DNA of 64,000 nt. Source: Sipunculus nudus. Its lineage: Eukaryota; Annelida; Sipuncula; Golfingiida; Sipunculidae. The stretch's first letter is position 1; every line of letters begins with the position of its first letter. The notes below the pieces were generated by a model. It had not been told where the DNA came from and searched no databases. It saw nothing but the letters and a program-made list of their open reading frames with translations. Position numbers and translations under genes: made by a program. The stretch lies in contig CM049307.1 of the NCBI GenBank assembly GCA_026874595.1, positions 97,524,330 through 97,588,329 of the forward strand, given 5' to 3'. This document shows positions 12,301 through 26,600 of this stretch, piece by piece.

Positions 12301-15300
12301 TTAATAGATAAATTTTGGTTTTGGCCCTATTACTCACAGAGCCACTGAATCCAGGGCCTGGTTGGGATCATGGAAAATACAGTTGGATTAATAATTGATA
12401 GTTGCATCACAGGTCTGCTAGCCTGCCAGAACAATACTGCCTCTACTATCAGTAACTGACTTTCATGTTAACTAGGATAACCAAATATCAATACTGTATT
12501 TTGCAGGAGTAAAGAATACTTTAAACAAAATCATATTAAAGTGATCCAGATTTCCTTCATAATTTAAAATATTGTTCCCAAATCCTCAACAAAATTTAAT
12601 CTAAATCTGTTTTTACTTTGTGAATGAATCTGTAACAGACAAACCAACAAAATAACCAACCAAGACAAAACAAGAATTCTTTTTTTTTGGGGGGGGGGGG
12701 GTGTAAGAATAACAGAAGTGGACAAAAGAATTAGTACTCCAGAAACAAGTTGGTAAAAAAAATTGAAAAGGATATACACTTGAAGTATTTCTTGGCAGAA
12801 ATGGGTAACATGAACTTTTTGGATTCCTAGAATTTCCTCAGTCATTAGTAACTGAACAATGTCTTTCTGAATTTTAAGCTGACATTTTCAGCATTATTTT
12901 ACCTGAGACAAACAGGAGGAAGGTTTCCTGTTTTGGAAACAAGAAGTGTTCCTGTGGTGTTGGAAGGTTTCCTGTTTTGGAAACAGGAAGTGTTCCTGTG
13001 GTGTTTGAAGGTTTCCTGTTTTGGAAATAGGAAGTGTTCCTGTGGTGTTGGAAGGTTTCCTGTTTTGAAAACAGGAAGTGTTCCTGTGGTGTTGGAAGGT
13101 TTCCTGTTTTGGAAACAGGAAGTGTTCCTGTGGTGTTGGAAGGTTTCCTGTTTTGGAAACAGGAAGTGTTCCTGTGGTGTTGGAAGGTTACCTGTTTTGG
13201 AAACAGGAAGTGTTCCTGTGGTGTTGGAAGGTTTCCTGTTTTGGAAACAGGAAGTGTTCCTGTGGTGTTGGAAGGTTTCCTGTTTTGGAAACAGGAAGTG
13301 TTCCTGTGGTGTTGGAAGGTTTCCTGTTTTGGAAACAGGAAGTGTTCATGTGGTGTTGGAAGGTTTCCTGTTTTGGAAACAGGAAGTGTTCCTGTGGTGT
13401 TTGAAGGTACAGGGCTGGGGGAATTCTTGGAATGGGCCATTGTTTTATTCACAAAGAAGGTATTAAAAAACATCTAAATTGTTCTTAAGTTATGAAAGAA
13501 AATTAAAGGTATTTTTCATCAAAAAGTCAAAAACATCTAGGAATAAAGTATGATTAAGTGACCAATGGGTCATGATGCTCAGCTGGTTTTCTTGACTTTA
13601 TAAATACAATATACACTTTTTAGTTATACATACACAAGACTTCACTATCCTGTGTGTATGTACTTGCACAGTAGCAATGACATTATATGTGGTAAAAGGA
13701 ATGCAATAAAGCCACAGGTCTGTGTACTATAACAACACTGATCTTGCCAATGCACAACAATTCCCAAACAAACATGGATGCCAAAATGTTGGCAAATACT
13801 CATAAGATCCCTTCCAGCAGTAAATGCCAGGAAAAGCCACTGTTTGAAACCAAAGAGAATAAACATGAAAGAAGAAGACATAGAAGAAGCTTGAAAAATA
13901 TGGATTTCTGAGGTACAGCAACCATGTGGCACATGCACCCTGAGTATGTTTTGCGCCACTAATAGCACCCAATGCAAGCTTATTTCTAAATGTGTACAGG
14001 TGTAACCATATTTTCAGGTTGAAATATAGGCAGATACAGTGATATTTTAAGAAGAGAATGCTATATTGAATGTATATGTAACATATTTGGTATGTGAATA
14101 GGCCACCTTTAAGGCCTGAGATCCCGTGATGAAATACCACACCTGACAAGCCGGGGCATGATGAAGCGTTGTTTCTCGGTGCTAGGTACAGCAGCCATGA
14201 TGACTCTCACGTGTTCCTTACTTGTATACAGATTTTAAAGGTGAAAACTGAAATTTTACCAGTGTCTCACAGGAATGAGGTCAGAGTGATCTAATTTAAG
14301 GATTGGTGGGAGATTTAGAGCACGGCGCAGAAATCAAGCAGAGCAGAGCTGTATTTATCAGGAAGGGCCGCCAATATTTCATTAAGCTGAAGTGAGCCGA
14401 TTTTGTGCAGCTCAGTTTGGCTTGAAAAAAAAATTAATACAAACAGATAAATCTTTTACAATGCCTGGAACAAATGTTCAGGTTTTGTTATTTTTTTTTT
14501 TCTCGTCGCTGAAAGGGTATGATTGTTTAAGTATGAAAGTGTTGGCTCATGAAACTACCATGTTAAATGATACTCGTTATTTAATCACAAAGTAGTTAAA
14601 TATAAATTGGATGCAATAAATCACACTTAATACAGATAACTTGTTTAAATAAAATGGGTACTTTGTAACATCTTCAAATGAAAAGGCTTTCAGGTCAGTT
14701 TGAGCCAGCCGAAATATTACAAGCTGGGTTGAGCCACAAAACTCAGCTTGTTGACTTCGCCAGCTGCATTTGTGTGGCTAACATGGCTCCGGGCTCTAAG
14801 GAGATTTCACAATGAACCAAGCATTTCAAATTGCTATAGTGTGACCAGATATGTTGTGCATCAGTGAAGCCATAATATTCCAACACCTCAGGTACCTTTA
14901 GACACCTAATGAAAAACCTAGTTTCTGTTTAAAATTACGGTTTAAACAAAGAAGAAATATGGTATACTCCATTTTTTAAATAGGTCCTATTCCTCTTGTG
15001 CATACCTTTTGGCATGCTGCATAGGTGGCACCACAAGTCTTATTAAACAGATGAAGGTAACAAAATGACAGTCTGACCTCTGACCAACAATCTAAACCCA
15101 TGCACAGTTTCAAAGAAATCATCCTGATATGCAGTTACCGTTCTGTCAAGATTTCACCTTTTTGGCCTCTGAGACACTGACAGGGTTTGAAATTTGCACT
15201 TTCCACTCCATATTCCAATATATTAACCACCGGGTAAAGTCCTACCCCTATCTATACCTTATCTTCATAAGGTATGGACAATTATTCCAGGAATGTTCTT

Positions 15301-17651
15301 AAAGTTTATATGTATAATAATTGTATTCAGACAGCAAGCTTCCTATCTTTGAAGAAAGACTTACCACAAATCAGTGATATGGATTTTTTTCAAACTTTCA
15401 TCAGTATTTTTAGTCATCAAATTTCATCAATCAAGTAAAATTAGTTTATACTTGGTGAATTTAGCATCCTTAAGTGGAATGTCTTGATCATGTTTTTTTT
15501 TTCAATGTGGCTGGCTATAACACACTTATCACAAAATCACAGACACCTGATAATGCAGATTTAATCTGGATCTTTCGTTGTGTCCACAGATGCTGATGAA
15601 ATGGCAAATAACCAAACAAACAGAAAACAAGGGAAAACAAGGGAAAACATGGGTCACGTGCTCAGCTGTTATATATGATAAAACATATGATTTGGGAATG
15701 AGGCACATGCTGGTTTTGTGTGGTAATAAATATAAGCTTTATTATGAGATGTTGGTGTTTAGCTTATGTATGATTTTGATAGTATCTTTGGAGACAGGGA
15801 AGAGGATTGATTTCATTTATTTTATTAACAAATGGAGTGCTATTGTCACACAGATTTTGACTTGGCCATATAACTTATAAGCAGCACATATAATAAAAGA
15901 GTTTAACTATTTCTTAAAATTTAATGACAAATATTGTGAATTTTTATTTAAAAAAAAATAATAAGAAAATCATATGATTTTTAAATAAAATAAAATATAA
16001 CTGGAATGATTATTAAAATATTATAGAATATATTCATGAATGCCCATGAAAACATTTTGAAAGAATTTGCACTGGTATTCAAATACTTTCATTTTTACCT
16101 GAATTCATATTCTTATGCAATAAAATTTTTTAATGCAGTACATATTCATGTTCATATTCAAATAAATTTGCAAAGCATTCGCACCATGTCTAGTAGTTTT
16201 AGCCAAACAATGATGTTGAGAATCCAGAATATACAAAATTCACAAATTTAAATAATGATCATAAGTACCTGGTTTTATGGCTTTTATTTATATTAAAAAA
16301 AATTAAATGTAATATATTCACTTTGGATTACTTTCACATCAATCTACACACTAGACACAGTAGGAATCTAGATTAATATTATCAACTGCATCTTTGTCTA
16401 TCATTAATTTTCTTCATATGATCCCTAATGATTAGTAATGAATAATATGATTTATTTTTTTATCATTAAAATCTAACTGAAAAATACCATAGGTGACTGC
16501 ATGGTGTTATTTGGAATAACAATGACACTGACATTCTATCCATCCATACAAGATTCTTACATCATCAGCAACTGCAAGTTAATTTTCTGTTACTCATCAA
16601 CTAACAAATTCCTTTTCTATTACTTTTTCTTTAATTTGTTATTAAAAACCAATAACAAGGGACCTATGGGTCACTGTGCTCAGCTGACGTTAACCTTGAA
16701 GGTAAAAATCTAAAATAATATCAAATGGAGATAAAGTGAAAGAGGAAGAGGTTATAAAAGCCATGGTTGGTTAATATGATTGGTTTGTATTGATGAGCAA
16801 GAAATTGTTGCAAATAATATTTTGTGACCTGACCATGTGTTTCCTAATGTTGAAACTGAAGCATGTGAGCAGTTTGTGAACAAATGATCTGTACAATTAC
16901 CATGATCATTAGTTGGCTTTTCGATTAACTGTTGACATTTCCGTAGTTTACACATTTGTTCAATCAAATCTTTTTTTTTGTATAATATAAATTATTAAAT
17001 ATATGTTTTTTTTATGAAATGTATACAGTTGAAATATAACTAATTAACAACATAAAACATGGCAAACAAAGCCTGATCTCAAATTCTGCTGATGCAGGAA
17101 AATAATGAACAAATGTTGGTAACAAATCCTCATTTTTTTTTCACATCAATTTTTTTTTTAATTTAAGTTTATATTTCTATACATTTTCAATATAACATAT
17201 ATATCTGAATATTAAAGTTGATTTATAATTCTCAATTGCATCATCATAAATCTCAATCTTGTCAGATAACACCACATCATGCATACAAATGTTTATTTAT
17301 TTTTTACCACAAAAATATATCTTTTAAATCTGCAAAACAATAAATATCTAAAAAAAATACTTGATTTAGATTTCACAATTTTTAATTGTGTCTTTATTTA
17401 TCCATAATGTGCTTCATATTTTATCATAATTTAAGCATACTGATGGGTTCCATTATGATTGGTAAAATCATTTAAAAGAAAAATGATTTCTTTAAAAATG
17501 CTACATTACACAACTTTGCATCTTCTGGATTACACCTTGAATTACTTTTTCAAGGAAAGTTTTCGCATATCAGAGTGGAAACAGCATTACAATTAAGGAG
17601 ATACAGTGAAAACAATAACAATACTGCATAACACTTGGTGAGTTGGGTTTG

Positions 17652-17685
<34 letters not shown>

Positions 17686-20600
17686 GTGTGTGTGATTGGG
17701 GTGGTGATATGAGAATAACTGTAACCTGTCACAGCAGGGGATCTCCCCCAGTGACTGTAACAAATCAGAAACCTTGGCATAGCTGACTTCCAGTGACCTG
17801 GAGTGGGACCCTGCATCTGTAATCTGTAATCAAAGCAAATGACTACAATAGAGCCTCAAGAAAAAAATCAATAACTAGCTTAATTTTCAAGCTTTTACTT
17901 CCAAATTTCAGATTTAGACAAATTGAATATTTAAGTTTACATGCTGTGAAAATTAAACAATGGTACTTACAGGAAAAAACGTGCCATGGTCAAAGTTGGG
18001 CAAAATTTAAGGTACTGATTTTATTTTTATGCTAATTACCTAAAAAATTTTACAAAATTCAGATCTAATTTTGGGTAAACAATTGAATCTTAATTAAACA
18101 TAGTTATATACTTGGGAAAATAGACTCTAGTTTCAAAATTTTTCATGTTAAGTGAGTAAATATTTTTCCTGATTTTTTACAAAGTCCATTATGTTTGGGC
18201 CCATAACTTAAAGAATTTACACTTAACAGACTTAATTTCTGGCATGTACATAGGAACTATATAGAAGAATATTTATGGTTAATATGAGGAAAAACAGATG
18301 AGTGGTTTTGATATTGGGCAGTCCTGAAGTGTATAAATAGGATTTTAATAAAAAATTGAGGTTTTTCCTTAATTTCTCAAAGGAACGAAGTCGCAAAGAC
18401 CCATTTTTGGCTTGGTAGGAGATCTTGGGGACATCTAACATTATGCTGAATTTCGGATTCCTAGGTCTTACGGTTTCAAAACGTGCCACATCTACGGACG
18501 GACAGACGGACGGACAGACGAAGGACAATGGACCACGACTATAGCTCAGATGACTTATAGTCCGCTGAGCTAAAAATTATTAATTTATTGTTTATTGTTA
18601 TGTTGTTTTCAAAACAACTACTAGATGAGTTGGGTTGGACACCTGGATCAACTGTGGCTGGGCATTAGCTGCCTGGCTGCCCCCAGTGTACGCCTCGCCT
18701 CAAGCGTGCATAATCTGATGAAAGGTCAACAAGGTCAACATACAGGTGACTGAAGAGGGGCTGGATTGACCCTGGGTCTGACATGGTCTCATAAAAAACA
18801 TTAATAAAAGCTACAATATTTGGCCAATTTCTTTCAGCTTTCTAAACTACAAAGTTGAAATCCTTATGTGTGCATGATATGAAAATTATATCAACAGTAT
18901 CTTTCAGGAAACAAACGTGCCATGGTCAAAGTTGGGCAAAATTTAAGGTACTAATTTTATATTTATACTAATAACTTATAAAATTTGAAAAATTCAGAAC
19001 TAATTTTTGGTATTCAATTGAATCTTGATTAAATAATGTTACATCCCTGACAAAAAATCTCTAGTTTCAGCAATCCTCTTGTTAAGGGAGTAAATATATT
19101 TCTTGTTTTTTTAAAAAGTGCATTATGTTTGGGCCCATAAATTAAAACAATTACGCAATACTGACATCATTTCTGGTATATGCATAGCGAATGTATAGAA
19201 AAATATGTATATTATATATGATCAAAGTCAGATCAGTGGTTTTGATATTAGGCAATCTTACAGTGTAACAACAGGTTTTTAATGGAAAAATGAAGTTTTT
19301 CATTAATATCTCGAAGGAATTAAGTCCTAGTGATCAAATTCTTGGCATGGTAGGGGATATTGGAGACATCTAACTGTATGCCAAATTTTTGGAACTGAGA
19401 GCTGAAGCTGGGGAGCTGAGCTCTAGCAAACTGCATAACACTAGCTTGATGTAAACAAAATGTGACATGGTGCTTAAAAACTTGAATAAAATCTACAGTT
19501 TTTGATCAAATGGTTTCAAATTTTTGGTGTTAACAGTTGAAATGGTAACAAAAACATGCTTCGAAAATTAAATCCTCAGCAGTTACAGGGAAAAACATGC
19601 CATGGTCAAACTTGGGCAAAATTTAAGGTACCAATTTTATATTTTTGCCAATATTTAAAAAAATTTATCAGATTTTGATCTAATTTATGGTATACAATTA
19701 AATTTTGATTAATTAAAGTTGTATTACTGAAAAAAAGTCCATAGCTTTAACATGTTTTGTGTTAAGTGATCAAATATCTTTCCTGATTTTTTTACAATGT
19801 CCATTATGTTTGGGCCCATAACTTTTTTAAATTAAATAATACTGACTCAATTTCCGGCATGTACATAGGAACTATATAGAGGAATATTTATGGTAAATAT
19901 GAAGAAAACCAGATGAGTGGTTTTGATATTAGTCAGTCCTGAAGTGTGAAAATAGATTTCTAATAAAAAATTGAGGTTTTTCCTTAATATCTCAAAGGAA
20001 CGAAGTCCTATTGACCCAATTTTTGGCATGGTAGGAGATTTTGGGGACATCTAACTGTATGCCGAATTTCAGATTCGTAGGTCCAATGGTGTCGAAACGT
20101 GCCAGTCTTATGGATGGACAGACGGACGGATGGACAGATGGATGATGGACAATGGACCACGACTATAGCTCAGATGACTTATAGTCAGCTGAGCTAAAAA
20201 CAAGAGCACCGCACATGGTGCAAAATATGCCCTTCATGTATCTGGTGACCTCTCACCTTATTAAGTATGCATGAATTTTGCTGAGATTGTAATTAAGGTG
20301 TGAAACTCTATTTGGTAAATATTTATAAAGAGTGTCATCAAAATCCATAAGATCTGACCTAATTAAATATATGTGGATTTTGCTGGAAATCGAACTAAGG
20401 CTAAATATTCTATTGATTAATATTTCTCTTGAGCTTTATCAAAATCCTTCCTTTTCCTTGTAAGTTATCTCGGCAAAACAACAAAGTAGCCTTGTAACCT
20501 CTGACCTTATTAAATATGCATGGATTTTGCCCATAATCAAACTTTGGTGAGATATTCTATTGGTAAGTATTTATGGTGAATATGGAAAATCAATCAATGC

Positions 20601-23600
20601 CCAGGTAAGTTATCACAGCGATAACTAATGTTAACAAACTAACAGACGGACGGACCATGGTTATACCATAATATGTCCCATAATTGACAACGTATAACAA
20701 GAAAAGACAGTCAATGTTAAGCAAGTTAAGCTGGTATTAACGGTGTTTTTTATTTTTTTTTATCCCTATACAAATAAATCAAAGTGACCTTTCGCTGAAT
20801 TCACAGACCTAGACTGCTACTTTAGTATCTCAGAAAAAGCCCTCTTAAGTCAAGACCAGACCTTGAACTCTTGACTTTTATAAAAGAGCATCACACTTTG
20901 CTCTGTTCGTTCTGTCATTAATTTAGTAAGTACTGAACATCTAAGCATGTACTCACGATCTTCCCCGGCCAGGTTGATGTACGGAACATCCTGGACTCTC
21001 ATTAGATTTAATCTGCAACAAAAACAAGCTGTGACAATCACGACATACTCATGTAAATTACTCTGTTCTGAAATGGCCTTGATTTTATAACCTTGTTCTC
21101 AATAAGCTTAGATTTCTAATTCTGGCTTTGAATGTTTAACTTTGGCCTTGGCGTTCAGATAAAGGCCTTGATATCTAGACACAAGTTTGATACTTTAGAC
21201 ATTGGTCTTAATGTTGAGATACTGTACCCAACTCTCAGTCTATTTTAATCTTGATATTCAGAGATAAGCCTTGATCTTTAGATACCAGTCTCTATATTCA
21301 GAGATTTGCCTTGATGATAAGATACTAGTCTCGATATTCAGACACTGGCCTTGATATTCAGACACTGGCCTTGATATTTATCCACTGGTCTTGATATTCA
21401 GAAACTAGCCTTGGTGTACATATATTGGTCTTGATGTTTAGATATTGAGACCGATGTTCAGATATTTACTTTGATATTCAGATATTTCTTTAATAATCAG
21501 ACACTGGTCTCGACATTCACACACTGGCCTTGACTTTCAGAGACATACAAACCTTTGCTTTTAGTGTTTAACATGACCTGGTATTTATCCTATATAACTT
21601 TATACTCAAACTAGCATCACACTTACTTATTGATAAACGGTTCCAGCAGCGGGGATCCTGGGGGCACCATATCTTTCTTTGGATTCTGGTACGACCCTGT
21701 AGAATATAAGCCAGAGTAAACATGGGACCCATGAGGCATCAAGCTTTAGTTATGAGTGCAAATTTGAAAGTTGTAACATACATAAATATGAAGAAATCTA
21801 TTTTCATCTTTGTCAACAATGTACAAAGACACTGGCAGACAGATGCAGAATGATTTATCAACTTGCCAGCAGGTGGCAGCACCTTGCAGACAATGCTAGC
21901 AAAATGATCTAATCACTCCACATTGGTGCCATGGAAATTTTATTTACTTTGCTGTACAAATTATAACTGGGGTTTCTATGTCTTGTTGGGTAAAGTAATC
22001 CAAGGTAAATAAGCTCATCAAATTTCAGGATATTCCATGCAGTTATTCTAAGAAAACTGGTTTACTATGGCTTTTTTTACTATAAATGTGCTGATAATAA
22101 GACATATTAGCAAATGTGAATGACATTTTTGTTTTGAAAAGCTTGGATTGATTTAATACAAAATTCACATGATGTTTAAGGAAAACAAATTATAGTGACT
22201 TGAGATGCAAATTCATAACGTTTATCCAGTAACTGTAGAGATTTAAAAGTTCTGACTTTCAGTTCCTTATTTAACATGGAATCCCACTATGATTGACAGG
22301 AGATAGGTCATCCTGGCCTGATGTTAGGTTTTCATCTTCATTGCATCAAGACTTAATTGTCTGAATATTAGAATACTTAAAATTAATGTCCACCTGCCAG
22401 ATTAAAGAACAAAAGATAAAGAACAACAACTACGGCTCAGCAAGACAGGTCATATTTAGTACTGATATTGATTATGAAATGATTAAGTAGCTCCTCCAGA
22501 ATCTGCAAAAGGCAGTTACATAATCGTTAAAAGCCAAGAAATTACTGCAAGATCCAGACTCACCGAGATGGTTCGCCATGGTGATGAAGCAGACGCCAGT
22601 GATGAATGCATCATAGCCAGCTTCATGGAGTTTTTCTGTGGTTGTGGCATACCCTGGGAATCCCTCAGGGAACACTGTAACAAACAATAAATATGATAAA
22701 CAAGTTTATATCTCTGATAAATGTGCCCATTAATGGTTCATCTGTTAATATTAACTTCTCACCAGTTCTGACTCACAGCTCCTCTGTTCATATTAGAATG
22801 CTATATCATTTTGTATTAACAGATCTTTGCTCCAGTCTTCACTCTGAATAATCTCATCCATTTTTATCTCGTAATGAGTGATGGTACTGTTCACTTTTAA
22901 CATTTAAATGTACGCAAATAATTATTAAAATTCAATATGAACGTTATGACAACAAACTTTACAATTAATACAAGAATTGTGTTCCCATGAAGAGTTTTTC
23001 CTCTGTTGTGTGCTTAATCTCCTATTTTTGCCCCTGGGTACCATGTTCCAGTGCTTTATCTCCTATTTTTGCCCCTGGGTACCATGTTCCAGCTTGAGAG
23101 GTCTTTACATAGTTCATCTAAGATAAACCTGTTATTTAAGGCCATGTAGCCAATTCTAAAACAAGGGACACATGGGTCACTGTGCTCAGCTGAAGTTAAC
23201 CTTGAAGGTAAAAATCTAAAATAATATCAAATGGAGATCAAGTGTAAGAGGAAGAGGTAATAAAGGCCATGGTTGGTTTATATGATTGGTTTGTATTGAT
23301 GAGCAAGAAATTGTTGCAAATAATATGTTGTGAACTGACCATGTGTTTCCTAATGTTGAAACTGAAGCATGTGAGCAGTTTGTGAACAAATGATCTGTAC
23401 TAATACCATGATCATCAGTTGGCTTTTTGATTAACTGTTGACATTTCAGTAGTTTACAAATTTGTTCAATTGAATCTATTTTTTCGTATAATATATATTA
23501 TTAAATATATATGTATTTTTTATGAAATGTTTACAGATGAAATATAACTAATTAACAACATAAAACAGGGCAAACAAAGCCTGATCTCAAATTCTGCTGT

Positions 23601-26600
23601 GGCAGGAAAATAATGAACAAATGTTTGTATTAAATCCTAATTTTTTTATCACATCAATTTTTTTTTAAAATTTAAGTTTATATTTCTATACATTTCCAAT
23701 AAAACAGATACATCTGAATATAAAAGTTGATTCATAATTCTCAATTGCATCATCATAAATCTCAATCTTGTCATATAACACCACACCATGCATACAAATG
23801 TTTATTTAGTTTTTACCACAAAAATATATCTTTTAAATCTGCAAAACAATAAATATCTAAAAATAACACTTGATTTAGATTTCATAATTTTTAATTGTGT
23901 CTTTATTTATCTATAATGTGCTTCATATTTTATAAATTTAAGCATACTGATGGGTTAAATTATATCTGTTAAATTCATTTAAAAGAAAATTAATTTCTTA
24001 AAAATGCTACATAAACACAACATGGCATCTTCTGGATTACACTTGAATTCCTTTTTTAAGGAAAGTTTTTGTATATTGGAGTGGAAACAGCGTTACAATT
24101 AAGGAAATACAGTGAAAACAATAACAATTACTGCATTACACTTAGTGGGTTCGGTTTGCTGGGGGGGGGGGGGGGGATTGGGGTGGTGATATTAGAATAA
24201 CTGTACACCTGTCACAGCAGGGGATCTCCCCCAGTGACTGTAACAAATCAGAAACCTTGGCATAGCCCGACTTCCAGTGACCTGGAGTGGGACTCTGCAT
24301 CTGTAATCTGTTATCAAAGCAAATGACTACAGTAGAGCCTCAAGAACAAAATCAATAACTAGCTTAATTTTCAAGCTTTTATTTTCAAATTTCAGATTTA
24401 AACAAATTAAATATTTATGTTTACATGCTGTGAAAATTAAATCAATCGTACATACAGAAGAAAAACGTGCCATGGTCAAAGTTGGGCTAAATTTAAGGTA
24501 CTGATTTTATTTTTATGCTAATAACTTAAAAAATTTACAAAATTCAGATCTAATTTTGGGTAAACAATTAAATCTAAATTAAACATGTTCGGGCCCATAA
24601 CTTACAGAATTTATAATTAACAGGCTTAATTTCTGGCATGTACATAGGAACTATATAGAAGAATATTTATGGTAAATATGAGGAAAAACAGATGAGTGGT
24701 TTTGATATTAGGCAGTCCTGATGAGTGAAAATGGGTTTTTAATCAAAATTTGAGGTTTTTCCTTAATTTTTCAAAGGAACGAAGTCGCAAAGACCCAGTT
24801 TTCGGCTAGGTAAGAGATCTTGGGGACATCTAACATTATGCTGAATTTTGGATTCCTAAGTCTAACAGTTTCAAAACGTGCCACATCTACGGACGGACAG
24901 ACGGCACGACAGACGGACGGACGACGGACAATGGACCACGACTTTAGCTCAGATGACTTATAGTCAGCTGAGCTAAAAAGTCCAGATTTTCAAATAATGT
25001 TTCATTTTATCACTGCTGCATTAAAAAAGGGAGATAATGTACTCAAATATTCTGCCATGGAATGTATCTGACTGATTTCCATGGGAACCATGTGACAATG
25101 TTGTATTGCTTACATTTGATCATAAACAGGAGCAAGGATCAAAAAGATATTGAAAGTTTTCCTGGACTCCACGAACAAAAATGCTGTCAGTATCAATATT
25201 TCAAAGTGAATAAATCGTGAATTTTATAAATTGTTCCCACCTTTATTATTAGGCTTTGGCCTCAGCTGGACATTTAACTGTGACATTCCAGTGGGTAAAA
25301 AATAGCAATTACACAAATAAAATAATTGACTACTTGTACATGAAACCTTTAAAAATATAAATTATGTTATAAAGTTCTTTTTACATTTAATAAATATTTC
25401 TCCATAAATGAATATCAAATGAGTATAACATCATTTCTCAGAAAAGGATACACTAGGAATACATATTTAAGATACTTACCTATTTTTGGTTTAGAAAAAG
25501 GTTTTGCTTCTAACGCTCTCTGTAGGTCACCAAGTGAAGTGTTCATGACCATCTCCTGTGAACAAGAACAAAAATACTGTTAATACTTGTGTATAAGTCA
25601 ACCTGACATTCAAGTTCAAATAATAATTATGCCTTATAAAAACTTTATAAACTTTTATTAACATAAATTACAATGGAAGCTAAAAAGTAACTGGAACACT
25701 GATATATCTGTTGACTGATACCCAGGAAGGCATTGGTCTGTTTTTCCTTTTATAAAATTTATTTCTTTGAAAAGTATATTAGATAATTGAACTGAACTGA
25801 TCTCTGACGAGTTATTTTTCTTAACCAAGGCTTTAGTAATCATGCTCAGTTTAAAATACATTACCAGTTGAGCAAACCTAATATATCAATATTAATAACT
25901 ATATTAATAAAATTAATATATCAATATATAATAACAGTTTACAAATGCAAATTTATATTATTCAGCCAAACAATTGAGGATGCAGCCAGTATGTATTAAG
26001 TATAAAAGCAATACATCAATTAAATTATTCTGAACCTTTTGACTTCAAAGCAGAACCAGGGATCCTCACCTTAAAGGGGTGTATGCTGGCCATAAGTTTG
26101 GTATCCAGGAGTCTACAAAATCAAATATGAAGGCAGTGATAATGACCATTCAGTTGACAATTACAACGTGAAATCACTAATGATGCAGTTGTGGAAAGAT
26201 CAGTGCTAATGTACATAGTAAACTATGTAACAGGTTTTGTATCTACTTTATTTTACATAAAGACTGAACACTTAACACAAAATGTTGTATTTATGGAGAT
26301 GGCTGCTCAAGTCTGTACCAAAGATATCATATCAAGAAATTAATGCAATCTGGTGATTAAAAATATGGTACATTCAATTTTTATTCAGACCTTGACTGTT
26401 TGGTTGGCTGATTGTGGTGACATCTGGGGACTGTATCACAAAATAAACTGCATAGGTTTTTTTTTCTTAATAAATATTTTTTCTTATAATGTATAAATAA
26501 ATACTTAATTTGGATTCTAAGAGATCAATAATGAGAACACTGACCTTGGAAATATGCATTTGGTCATACTTTTGAATTCTTCATAGTCCTGAAATAAAAA

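Noticed and set aside
12874-13473. Long open frames of 108-199 codons on both strands
   Set aside because: They are produced by a stop-free 44-bp tandem unit read in rotating frames; no start context, homology or codon pattern.
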